Below, piece by piece: positions 26,630 through 34,182 of a stretch of 64,000 bases of DNA. Below the pieces are notes generated by a model. The model was not told the origin of the DNA. It ran no database searches and saw nothing but the letters and a program-made list of their open reading frames with translations. Origin of the DNA: an uncultured Lachnospiraceae bacterium (GTDB lineage Bacteria > Bacillota > Clostridia > Lachnospirales > Lachnospiraceae); NCBI GenBank assembly GCA_910577955.1, contig CAJTNC010000009.1:35049-99048 (forward strand), written 5' to 3'. A program made the position numbers and the translations under genes. How positions within the stretch are numbered: the first letter of the stretch is position 1; every line of letters begins with the position of its first letter.

Positions 26630-28009
26630 ATGTATCAGATTCATTTCGACAAACCAATACATATTCACTTTATCGGCATCGGCGGCATCAGCATGAGCGG
26701 GCTTGCAGAAATCCTGCTGTCGGAAGGCTTTCCTGTCTCGGGTTCCGACAATAAGCCTTCTCCTCTGACAGAAATGCTGACAGAAAAGGGAGCTGTTATC
26801 AAATACGGCCAGAGAAAAGAAAATATAACGAATGATATCGATCTGGTTGTCTACACCAGCGCCATTCATCCCGACAACCCCGAATTTCTCGCCGTTCAGG
26901 AAAAAGGGCTTCCGTCCCTCACCAGAGCCGAGCTGCTCGGTCAGATGATGCGCCAGTACAAAACTCCCATCGCCGTCAGCGGCACCCACGGCAAAACTAC
27001 TACCACCGCCATGATCTCCGATATCTTGCTGCAGGCGGGAACGGATCCCACTCTCTCCATCGGCGGAATCTTAAAATCCATCGGCGGCAACTACCGGGTG
27101 GGCGGCTCCGAGTATTTTGTCACCGAGGCCTGCGAATATACCAACAGCTTTTTGAGCTTTTTCCCGAAGATCGGCATAATTCTGAATGTACAGGAAGATC
27201 ATCTCGATTTCTTCAAAGATCTCGCAGATATCCGAAATTCCTTCCATTCTTTTGCCAAACTCCTGCCGGAGGACGGATGTCTGATCATAAACGGCGAAAT
27301 TGAAAATTACGAGGGGCTCACGGAGGGGACGGCCTGTCCTGTCGTAACCTTCGGCATGGGCAGTGAATTTGATTATTATCCCACAGACATTTCCTATGAC
27401 GGCACAGGAAAACTCTCTTTCACCTGCCACGGTCCTGGCGGTTTCACGCTGCCTGTGACTCTCGGCATGCCCGGAGACCACAACATTTCCAACGCGCTCT
27501 CCGCCATCGCACTCTCCCACAGACTGAATCTTGCGGGCAGCGCGGTATGTGAGGCTCTCTCCCTTTTTAAAGGCACCGACAGGCGCTTTGACTACAAGGG
27601 ACAGATCGCCGGCGTCACTGTGATCGACGACTACGCCCATCACCCAACTGAGATAAAGGCAACCCTTCAAATGGTGTCCCACTATCCCCACAAGAGACTC
27701 TGGTGCGTATTCCAGCCCCACACCTACAGCCGCACAAAATCCTTTTTATCGGAATTTGCACAGGTTTTATCCGGTGCACAGCACGTAGTGTTAGCGGACA
27801 TTTTTGCTGCCAGAGAGACGGATACGTTGGGAATCTCCTCAAGGGATCTGCAGCGGGAGATAACTTCTCTGGGCGGGGACTGCCATTATTTTTCCACTTT
27901 TGACGAGATTGAAAATTTTCTTTTGGAAAATTGCACAGCGGGTGACCTGTTGATAACTATGGGTGCCGGAGATGTCCATAAAATTGGGGAAAATCTTCTC
28001 GGCATATAG
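26630..28009 (+). CDS. murC: UDP-N-acetylmuramate--L-alanine ligase
   Basis: A 459-residue cytoplasmic Mur ligase that adds L-Ala to UDP-MurNAc in peptidoglycan synthesis. It has the N-terminal dinucleotide-like fold IHFIGIGGISMSGLA, the ATP-binding loop AVSGTHGKTTTTAM, EACEYTNSFLSF, VQEDHLDFFKD and the C-terminal DYAHHPTEI plus FQPHTYSRT. Length is standard. The start has GAGGT 6 nt upstream. It leads the plus-strand genes murC, dnaD-like, dnaC-like and prs, but the 300-bp gap after it suggests a separate transcript. Confidence 0.97.
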   Translation: MYQIHFDKPIHIHFIGIGGISMSGLAEILLSEGFPVSGSDNKPSPLTEMLTEKGAVIKYGQRKENITNDIDLVVYTSAIHPDNPEFLAVQEKGLPSLTRAELLGQMMRQYKTPIAVSGTHGKTTTTAMISDILLQAGTDPTLSIGGILKSIGGNYRVGGSEYFVTEACEYTNSFLSFFPKIGIILNVQEDHLDFFKDLADIRNSFHSFAKLLPEDGCLIINGEIENYEGLTEGTACPVVTFGMGSEFDYYPTDISYDGTGKLSFTCHGPGGFTLPVTLGMPGDHNISNALSAIALSHRLNLAGSAVCEALSLFKGTDRRFDYKGQIAGVTVIDDYAHHPTEIKATLQMVSHYPHKRLWCVFQPHTYSRTKSFLSEFAQVLSGAQHVVLADIFAARETDTLGISSRDLQREITSLGGDCHYFSTFDEIENFLLENCTAGDLLITMGAGDVHKIGENLLGI

Positions 28010-28010
28010 T

Positions 28011-28182
28011 TTTTCCACATATCCACAATTTTTTCTCCGAAAATACGGTTGAAAATTTGTGGATATTTTGTTTTTATTTTTATTTTTTTGAATTGTCCGT
28101 TTTTGCTATTTTTATTGTAGGTTTTTACCCCTTTATCGTAAAAACTTCCCCCGTTTTATCCACAGTTTCCACACTATCCACA
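28011..28182. promoter_or_regulatory. Cluster of DnaA-box-like sites
   Basis: Sites relative to TTATCCACA: TTTTCCACA at 28011-28019, ATATCCACA at 28019-28027, its inverted copy at 28058-28066, a perfect TTATCCACA at 28156-28164, and CTATCCACA at 28174-28182. An AT-rich tract (28062-28098) lies among them. The second and third also form a 10-bp inverted repeat followed by T-runs, so they may instead be the murC terminator. Apart from this the 300-bp gap holds only the dnaD-like promoter. Confidence 0.5.
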
Positions 28183-28259
28183 TAATCGCCGTCAAACGCC
28201 CTGAGAAAACCGCTCCTTTTGATTTAGCCATTTTGTCTATATCTTTTCTCAGGCTGTCA

Positions 28260-28268
28260 TGCTATAAT
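28260..28268 (+). promoter_or_regulatory. Extended -10 promoter of the dnaD-like gene
   Basis: TGCTATAAT: a perfect -10 with the TGn extension and no clear -35. It is about 40 bp ahead of the start codon. Confidence 0.6.
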
Positions 28269-28309
28269 CAATCCAGTTTTGGAAATAGAAGATCAGGGGA
28301 TAGTGAAAA

Positions 28310-29338
28310 ATGAACAGCTTGACAGTTTCTCAGGGGGGGCACGTCGGGATGACTATGCTTTCCAACCGTTTCATTGACGAATACATGAGCGATGCCAATG
28401 ACGCGCAGTTGAAAGTTTATCTCTATTTACTCAGATGTGCCGGTTCCGCACAGGCTACCGGTATTTCGACGATTGCTGACCATTTTAATTTTACGGAAAA
28501 AGATATCATGCGCGCTTTGCAGTATTGGGATAAAAAACATATTATTTCTTTATTGTATGACGATGCAAAAAAACTGGCGGGCATCCGGCTCGAAAATCTT
28601 GATGCCAAAGTTTCTGCGGAAATCGTATCCATGCCGACTTTCAAAGCGTCTGTTGATACTCCCGCCCCCGTATATGACAAGAGTGTCATTACTTTGGATC
28701 AAATCCGCGCTTTTAAGCAGAAAGAGCAGACCGCAGAACTTGTTTTTGTTGCAGAACAGTATTTGGGCAAACCGCTCAGCACAGAAAACATCCGTTCCCT
28801 CATCTTTATGGAAGACCACCTAAACTTCAGCACAGATCTGATCGATTACCTGATTCAGTACTGTGTGGACAGAGGGAAAAGAGACTTCCGCTACATTGAA
28901 AAAGTCGCCATAAGCTGGGCCGAGGCCGGTATTGCTACGCCGGAAGAGGCTGCTTTGCGCGCCACAAAATATGACAAGGATATCTACACCGTGATGAACG
29001 CTCTGGGCAGAACAGGCTCTCCCACCAAAAAGGAGGCTTCCTATATCCACAAGTGGCTTCACGAGTACGGGTTTTCGCTGGACATCATTCTGGTAGCCTG
29101 TGAGAGATGCGCCGTCGCCACGGACAAGCACCGCCTTGAGTACACTGACGGTATTTTGTCTAGCTGGCGGGAAAACGGTGTGCATTCCATGCAGGATATA
29201 CAGGATGCGGACGCAGCTTTCCAGAAAAAGAAAACGACGAAAGCTGCCCATTCCTCTTCCTCCGCGAATCCTTTCCACCAGTTCCCGCAGAATCAGTACG
29301 ACTACGACGAACTTCTGCAGAAAGTAAAAATCAATTAG
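28310..29338 (+). CDS. DnaD-domain replication initiation protein
   Basis: A 342-residue protein. The N-terminus is a winged-helix region (SDANDAQLKVYLYLLRCAG, then ISTIADHFNFTEKDIMRALQYW). The C-terminal half holds DnaD/DnaB_2 repeats, including VFVAEQYLGKPLSTENIRSL and YIHKWLHEYGFSLDIILVAC. DnaD-family proteins help load the replicative helicase at the origin and at restart forks. The next gene, 10 bp on, encodes a DnaC/DnaI-type loader, which supports this role. The C-terminus ends in a short flexible, serine-rich tail and an NPFHQFPQNQYDYDELL segment. Confidence 0.85.
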   Translation: MNSLTVSQGGHVGMTMLSNRFIDEYMSDANDAQLKVYLYLLRCAGSAQATGISTIADHFNFTEKDIMRALQYWDKKHIISLLYDDAKKLAGIRLENLDAKVSAEIVSMPTFKASVDTPAPVYDKSVITLDQIRAFKQKEQTAELVFVAEQYLGKPLSTENIRSLIFMEDHLNFSTDLIDYLIQYCVDRGKRDFRYIEKVAISWAEAGIATPEEAALRATKYDKDIYTVMNALGRTGSPTKKEASYIHKWLHEYGFSLDIILVACERCAVATDKHRLEYTDGILSSWRENGVHSMQDIQDADAAFQKKKTTKAAHSSSSANPFHQFPQNQYDYDELLQKVKIN

Positions 29339-29348
29339 GAGAAAAAAT

Positions 29349-30302
29349 TTGGCTCTGACAAACGCGCAATATGAAACGATCATTCACGAATATGAGGAAA
29401 GACAGACGAAAAACCGCCACAAACTGGAGGCTCGCCTGCAGGAGATCCGAAGCTCCCACCCGGAGTATGCTGCACTGGAAGACGCTGTCTCCTCCTTATC
29501 CGTCTCCTATACCCGCCGTCTCATCGACGGGGAAGCCGGCGCAAAGCAAGAGCTTTCCGACTCCCTGCGGGAACTGCGCCAAAAAAGGGTGGATTTTCTT
29601 ACGGAAAACGGCTATCCCGCCGACTATCTGGCACCCGTCTATGACTGTCCCGACTGTCTTGACACAGGTTATATCGGCCAGAAAAAGTGCCACTGCTTTG
29701 AGCGCAGGATCATCGAACTGCTCTACCATCAGAGTAATCTTTCCGGCACTCTCTCCAAAGAAAATTTTGACACGTTGTCCTACGAATGGTTCTCCGGATC
29801 CGCACTCTCCGATTACAAAAAGGCTGTGAACGTTTGTAAGGAGTTTGTATCCTCTTTTGACACCTGCCACAAGAACCTTTTGTTTATGGGTACCGTAGGC
29901 ACCGGCAAGACGTTCCTCTCCAACTGTGTCGCCAAAGCTTTGATCGACACCTCCCATTCCGTGATTTATTTCCGTTCCGCCGAACTGTTTGACACCTTCG
30001 CCGGATATGTTTTCGGCAAAGATAAAAGCGCTCTTGAACATTTCTTAAACGACCTGTACCGCTGTGATCTGATTATTGTTGATGACCTCGGCACGGAGCT
30101 GGAAAGCTCCTTTGTGACCTCCTACTTCTTCACCTTTCTAAACGAAAGGGAGCAGCTTGGAAAATCCACACTGATCACCACCAATCTCGGTTTAAAAGAA
30201 TTGCACCAAAAATACAGTGACCGAATCTGTTCCCGGATCATCGGCAATTTTGAGATATGCCTGTTAACCGGTCCCGATATCCGGATCCGCAAGAAAACCT
30301 AG
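29349..30302 (+). CDS. DnaC/DnaI-type helicase loader ATPase
   Basis: A 317-residue AAA+ protein. The N-terminal region contains a probable zinc knuckle, CPDC (Cys100, 103) plus CHC (Cys114, 116), as in DnaI-type loaders. Walker A is GTVGTGKT (181-188), Walker B LIIVDDLGTE, and sensor 1 lies in STLITTNLG. It would place the replicative helicase (dnaB, at 60 kb in this window) onto DNA. The start is a TTG at 29349, chosen because AGGAG lies 7 nt upstream and there is no ATG near. It is in one operon with the dnaD-like gene. Confidence 0.88.
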   Translation: MALTNAQYETIIHEYEERQTKNRHKLEARLQEIRSSHPEYAALEDAVSSLSVSYTRRLIDGEAGAKQELSDSLRELRQKRVDFLTENGYPADYLAPVYDCPDCLDTGYIGQKKCHCFERRIIELLYHQSNLSGTLSKENFDTLSYEWFSGSALSDYKKAVNVCKEFVSSFDTCHKNLLFMGTVGTGKTFLSNCVAKALIDTSHSVIYFRSAELFDTFAGYVFGKDKSALEHFLNDLYRCDLIIVDDLGTELESSFVTSYFFTFLNEREQLGKSTLITTNLGLKELHQKYSDRICSRIIGNFEICLLTGPDIRIRKKT

Positions 30303-30348
30303 AGAGCATAAATTTTATATTTACCCTATTTTAAAGAAAGGACTCCAC

Positions 30349-31533
30349 ATGACAAAAAAAGAAGAAAAGCGAAATCTGGAAAACATTCCCGTAGGCTCCC
30401 TCGGGGTCATCGCCTTAAAGGGCTGCAAGACACTTGGCGAAAAAATAGACTATTACCTCGTCAAGTGGCGGGCCGAACGCGAGAGCGAACATAAGGACAG
30501 CCTTGCTTTTGCCGGCTATCAGCGTGATACCTACCTGTTAAGCGTTGATATCCCGCGCTTTGGTTCCGGTGAAGCCAAAGGCATCATCCGTGAATCCGTC
30601 AGGGGCGACGACCTCTATATCATGGTGGACGTCTGCAATTACAGTATGACCTACTGCCTCTGCGGTCAGGAAAACCATATGTCACCCGACGACCATTATC
30701 AGAATCTGAAAAGAATTATCTCGGCGGTTGGAGGCAAAGCCAGACGAATCACCGTCATCATGCCTTTTCTCTACGAGAGCAGACAGCATAAGCGGACAGG
30801 CAGAGAGTCCCTCGACTGTGCCCTCGCGCTGCAGGAACTCGTCAGTATGGGCGTTGACAACATCATCACCTTTGATGCCCATGATGCCAGAGTGCAAAAT
30901 GCCATCCCTCTGCATGGCTTTGAGACGATACAGCCCGCCTACCAGTTTATCAAAGGGCTGTTACGCAATATAAAAGGACTCTCTCTCGATGCAGACCACA
31001 TGATGATCATCAGTCCCGACGAGGGCGGAATGTCACGGGCTATCTATATGGCGAATGTGCTGGGACTCGATATCGGCATGTTCTATAAGAGACGGGATTA
31101 CACCCGCATCGAAAACGGCAGAAATCCTATCATAGCCCATGAATTTTTAGGTTCCAGCGTGGAAGGCAAAGATATGATCATCATCGACGACATGATCTCC
31201 TCCGGAGAATCAGCCATCGAAGTGGCAAAGGCCTTAAAAGCCCGCAAGGCAAACCGAATTTTCATCTGCTCTACATTCGGCCTGTTCACCAACGGACTGG
31301 CTCGTTTCGACACCGCTTACGAGGAGGGCGTTATCGACCGCGTCCTGACGACAAACCTGATCTACCAAACGCCGGAACTGTTGGAGCGGGAGTGGTATAT
31401 CAACTGTGACATGAGCAAATATATCGCTTATATCATTGATACTTTAAACCACGACTCTTCCATCAGCGATCTGCTCGATCCCAGCGAAAGGATCCAGCAG
31501 GTCATAAGCAAATATAAGGCAGATGAAATGTAG
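30349..31533 (+). CDS. prs: Ribose-phosphate pyrophosphokinase (long form)
   Basis: A 394-residue PRPP synthetase homologue, about 75 residues longer than the usual ~315. The family core is visible in FGSGEAKGIIRESVRGDDLYI, VIMPFLYESRQHKRTGRES, NIITFDAHDARVQNA and the PRPP/ribose-5-P loop IIDDMISSGESAIE. That loop differs from the canonical DDMIDTAGT. Extra sequence is found at the N-terminus (~30 residues) and at the C-terminus. It would supply PRPP for nucleotide and NAD synthesis, including the pncB and upp reactions in this window. It has its own ribosome site (AAAGGA) 47 bp after the loader gene. Confidence 0.88.
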   Translation: MTKKEEKRNLENIPVGSLGVIALKGCKTLGEKIDYYLVKWRAERESEHKDSLAFAGYQRDTYLLSVDIPRFGSGEAKGIIRESVRGDDLYIMVDVCNYSMTYCLCGQENHMSPDDHYQNLKRIISAVGGKARRITVIMPFLYESRQHKRTGRESLDCALALQELVSMGVDNIITFDAHDARVQNAIPLHGFETIQPAYQFIKGLLRNIKGLSLDADHMMIISPDEGGMSRAIYMANVLGLDIGMFYKRRDYTRIENGRNPIIAHEFLGSSVEGKDMIIIDDMISSGESAIEVAKALKARKANRIFICSTFGLFTNGLARFDTAYEEGVIDRVLTTNLIYQTPELLEREWYINCDMSKYIAYIIDTLNHDSSISDLLDPSERIQQVISKYKADEM

Positions 31534-31591
31534 GACGAACATTCGCAGAAAGATGCATCAGTTATTTACACATTTTAAGAAAAATTTTAAG

Positions 31592-31627
31592 GCAGTACTT
31601 GCAAAATTTTGCAGGTACTGCTAAAAT
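31592..31627 (+). promoter_or_regulatory. tRNA-Gly promoter embedded in a 30-bp palindrome
   Basis: Promoter: TTGCAA (31599-31604), 17-nt spacer, TAAAAT (31622-31627). The -35 and the whole spacer lie inside a near-perfect gapless palindrome at 31592-31621 (arms of 15, one mismatch, centre AAAATTTT). It could be an operator or a cruciform. It lacks a T-run, so it is a poor candidate for a prs terminator. Confidence 0.65.
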
Positions 31628-31647
31628 AGAAATTGTGCAAGAAAGAT

Positions 31648-31718
31648 GCAGGCGTAGTTCATCGGTAGAATACAAGCTTCCCAAGCTTGGGAGGGGGGTT
31701 CGATTCCCCTCGCCTGCT
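31648..31718 (+). tRNA. tRNA-Gly (anticodon CCC)
   Basis: A 71-nt cloverleaf. The acceptor stem is GCAGGCG/CGCCTGC with discriminator T. The anticodon stem is CAAGC/GCTTG with loop TTCCCAA (anticodon CCC, reads GGG). The T-loop is TTCGATT on a G-rich stem. The CCA end is not encoded. A small hairpin (AGTCC/GGACT, 31728-31745) and TTTT follow as a weak terminator. Confidence 0.95.
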
Positions 31719-31854
31719 GCTGCAAAGAGTCCGTGTTTATGGACTTTTTCGTTTTTCGTGACAAAATTTATGACAAAATATTCTTCACTGTTGCTCTCTT
31801 GCCACCTGCAAACGCCTTGGAATAGTAGAACTGCATAGGTTTATTAAGTAGTAT

Positions 31855-32247
31855 ATGGCAGATAGTAATATATTGAGTTTCTCTGAATCTGAAAGCATTA
31901 CCGGCTCTAAAGAAGGAACCTATGAAATTTACATTGAATCTGATGGAATAAAAAGCAATTCAAGTAATTTTAACACATATGATAATCCTGAACAGCAACA
32001 AACATCGGCCGCTTACGTTTTAAATACGAATACCCAAAAATTTCATTATCCTTCCTGTAAAAGTGTAAAAAATTGCTCCGCAAAATTATGCCACCTCATC
32101 CAGTTCACAGAGGATTCTCTGTGTATGAATAGGGTTGTTGATAAACTGAAAAGTATTGAAAAATCATATTTTTTTAATCAATATGTGAAAATTTTTACAC
32201 AAAAAGTGTTGATTTTTTACCGTAGAGGGCATAATATAGAGATGTAA
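31855..32247 (+). pseudogene. Decayed small gene with remnant of a Cys/His C-terminal domain
   Basis: An open frame of 130 codons without a good ribosome site. The segment AAYVLNTNTQKFHYPSCKSV resembles the start of a short domain found at the C-end of various Firmicutes secreted proteins and nucleases. Such domains normally continue KxKNYATS...SREEL...GYxPCxxC. Here the frame reads SAKLCHLIQF, but a one-base shift gives NYATSSSSQ, so the domain appears frameshifted and its final CxxC is lost. The region is AT-rich and lies just beyond a tRNA gene. It is probably a relic; translation of the remaining frame cannot be excluded. Confidence 0.45.
32209..32237 (+). promoter_or_regulatory. Promoter of the NYN leader RNA
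   Basis: TTGATT (32209-32214), 17-nt spacer, TAATAT (32232-32237). The predicted start is near 32243, directly at the first leader hairpin. Confidence 0.65.
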
Positions 32248-32329
32248 CAAACAGTTACATTGTATGAACATACCCCTAGCGGTAGTCCTCCCACTATAAG
32301 GGAAGCTGACAAAGCTTGGGGTATTTTTT
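32242..32329 (+). ncRNA. Structured leader / candidate small RNA before the NYN gene
   Basis: From the predicted start there is a 7-bp hairpin (ATGTAAC 32242-32248 / GTTACAT 32254-32260). A longer stem follows: ATACCCC plus AGC (32270-32280) pairs with GCT plus GGGGTAT (32314-32324), with inner TCCC/GGGA, and ends in TTTTT. An alternative hairpin AAGCT/AGCTT (32303-32317) would break the main stem. The terminator-like end is 12 bp before the NYN start codon. It may be an attenuator or a ~90-nt independent RNA. No known RNA family was recognised. Confidence 0.5.
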
Positions 32330-32341
32330 AATGGAGGAAAT

Positions 32342-33052
32342 ATGAATAAAGATAACAAAAGAAAAATTTTCGAAAAACATGCTGTCAGAACTGCTATACT
32401 AGTAGACGGTGGTTTTTACCGCAAACGAGCAAAAGCTCTCTGGGGAAATAAAACCCCTGCCGAACGTGCTGATGAACTAAATGACTACTGCTATAGACAT
32501 CTTAAAGATAATTATGAAAATCGTTATCTATACCGCGTATTTTATTATGACTGTCCACCAATTGCTAAAAATATCTATAATCCTGTCACACAAAAGACCG
32601 TTTCTCTTGAGCGTACAGCAGAATATACTTGGATGAATGAATTTTTAAAAGAGTTAAAACATCATCGCAAATTTGCGCTTCGCATGGGTAGAATTAGCGA
32701 TACTCAAGTGCACTATTCTCTTAAACACGAACCTACTAAAAAGCTCTTACGCGGTGACATTAAGATCAGCGACATAACAACTAACGATTTAGAATTAAAC
32801 TTGGAGCAAAAAGGTGTTGACATGCGCATAGGCGTCGATATATCTTCCTTAGTTTTTAAAAACCAAGTTAATCAGATTATTTTAATATCAGGAGACAGCG
32901 ACTTTGTTCCGGCAGCTAAACAAGCGCGTCGTGAAGGGATCGATTTTATCCTTGATCCAATGCGTTCTACTATTAAAGATGATTTATTTGAACATATAGA
33001 TGGTATAAGAACTCCCTCTATGAGTACGATACATACTCGTAAAGAGATTTAA
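32342..33052 (+). CDS. NYN-domain (PIN-like) RNase, LabA/DUF88 type
   Basis: A 236-residue protein. The NYN fold is indicated by ILVDGGFYRKR (Asp22), KGVDMRIGVDISSL (Asp160, Asp166) and ILISGDSDFVPAAKQARREG (Asp185, Asp187). Together these would form the acidic metal-binding RNase centre. NYN proteins cleave RNA, and several act in RNA turnover or defence. The gene has a strong site (GGAGG) and its own promoter, and the stretch is AT-rich compared with its neighbours and next to a tRNA gene. These suggest acquisition by transfer. The target is unknown. Confidence 0.82.
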   Translation: MNKDNKRKIFEKHAVRTAILVDGGFYRKRAKALWGNKTPAERADELNDYCYRHLKDNYENRYLYRVFYYDCPPIAKNIYNPVTQKTVSLERTAEYTWMNEFLKELKHHRKFALRMGRISDTQVHYSLKHEPTKKLLRGDIKISDITTNDLELNLEQKGVDMRIGVDISSLVFKNQVNQIILISGDSDFVPAAKQARREGIDFILDPMRSTIKDDLFEHIDGIRTPSMSTIHTRKEI

Positions 33053-33293
33053 AATAATACGCATTCATTGCGAATTCGCAACATCAGCTTTGTAGGTGAA
33101 CTCAATTTCCTTTCTGCCACGCAGCCGAAACGGCAGGGCGCATGAGAAAAATACGCTCGTTGGGCACAAAAAAGACGATACAGCCCTTGTGATCGGGGCT
33201 ATACCGCCTAATCTGAAATTACTTCCCTCTAACCGTAAACATTTGATTTTACTGGATAACCAAAAAAATTTTATTTAATTTCAGTAGGTTTGA

Positions 33294-34154
33294 CTAAGAT
33301 ATCCAGTCACCGCCCCACTCATCATCAGCCATTTCAGCGCTGTCATCATATAACTCATCACGGGATTTATTCATATAGTTCCATATCTCCGGATGTTTGT
33401 CATACATCGATGTAGTTGCATCATTCAAGTTTGCAAAAACATCCACCGCCTTATCATATCCCCAACTTTCAAAATAAATATATCCATTCGCAGAACCCCA
33501 CGAAAGATAACAATTGTCCAAAATCCCGCCTTTCATCAGATCAATGGAAAGATTTTTTAACATTTGGTTCAACTCATTGCTTTCTTCTTCACTTCTCGGA
33601 CGCTGTATTAAACTCAACGTTTCCCCTTTGATCTCTGCCCCGGCGCCTCTTTCTGTAATTATCTGTATGATCTCGTTTCTGAGCGCCTGATATCTGGGAT
33701 CTCCCGACCAGTCACTTCTGACAAAACCGTCCGCAGGATCTGATACAAACGGGGTTTCCAAAGGCTCTCTGTGCTCCACCAACCGGCCGTTTTCGCCAAA
33801 CGTATACCATATCCTTTCCGTTCTCGGCGTCAAATCATAATCAAAACCTGTCATGATTCGACCCATCCTAAGATAATTTTCATCTCCCGGCTCCAGAAGA
33901 ACTCCAAATCTTGTCACAGATACTTCCTGACCTGCATAAGCCTTTCTTCCCTCCGCTTTTCCACACATGGCATAGTGTTGAAACAGTTTTTCTTTGTCCG
34001 TTCCGTATACAGCCGTTATATCCGGATTACTCTGCGCATAATATTCTGCGTCAAATACTGTACCGTCCGCCATTTTCTCAGGTGCGGCAAATACTGTTAA
34101 ACCGCTGCTTAATACTATTGCCGCTGCCATGACTGCAAACATTGCCTTCTTCAT
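33294..34154 (-). CDS. Secreted protein with a Lachnospiraceae cell-surface repeat module
   Basis: A 286-residue protein with a Sec signal (basic MKKA start, hydrophobic core, cleavage near VFAAPE) and no lipobox or anchor. Residues ~29-75 (MADGTVFDAEYYAQSNPDI, then LFQHYAMCGKAEGRKAY) match a short module seen in many exported clostridial proteins. The rest (VRSDWSGDPRYQALRNEIIQ, LIQRPRSEEESNELNQML) is not recognised. The C-terminus is very acidic. It is read toward the NYN gene; no clear terminator was seen between them. The function is unknown. Confidence 0.75.
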   Translation of the reverse strand: MKKAMFAVMAAAIVLSSGLTVFAAPEKMADGTVFDAEYYAQSNPDITAVYGTDKEKLFQHYAMCGKAEGRKAYAGQEVSVTRFGVLLEPGDENYLRMGRIMTGFDYDLTPRTERIWYTFGENGRLVEHREPLETPFVSDPADGFVRSDWSGDPRYQALRNEIIQIITERGAGAEIKGETLSLIQRPRSEEESNELNQMLKNLSIDLMKGGILDNCYLSWGSANGYIYFESWGYDKAVDVFANLNDATTSMYDKHPEIWNYMNKSRDELYDDSAEMADDEWGGDWIS

Positions 34155-34182
34155 TTTTTAGCTCCTCCTTCTTTCAAGAAAC

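Noticed and set aside
28010..28309. Chromosomal origin (oriC)
   Set aside because: Not claimed as such: dnaA, dnaN and rpmH are absent from the window, the gene strand bias to the right is mixed, and two of the boxes can be explained as a terminator stem. Kept only as a finding to test.
33170..33215. Hairpin as terminator of the NYN gene
   Set aside because: The stem is short and interrupted (AGCCC/GGGCT with mismatches) and no T-run follows.
33096..33278. Short plus-strand open frame between NYN and the secreted protein gene
   Set aside because: No ribosome site and no recognisable motif. Could be a decayed fragment, but nothing supports it as a gene.
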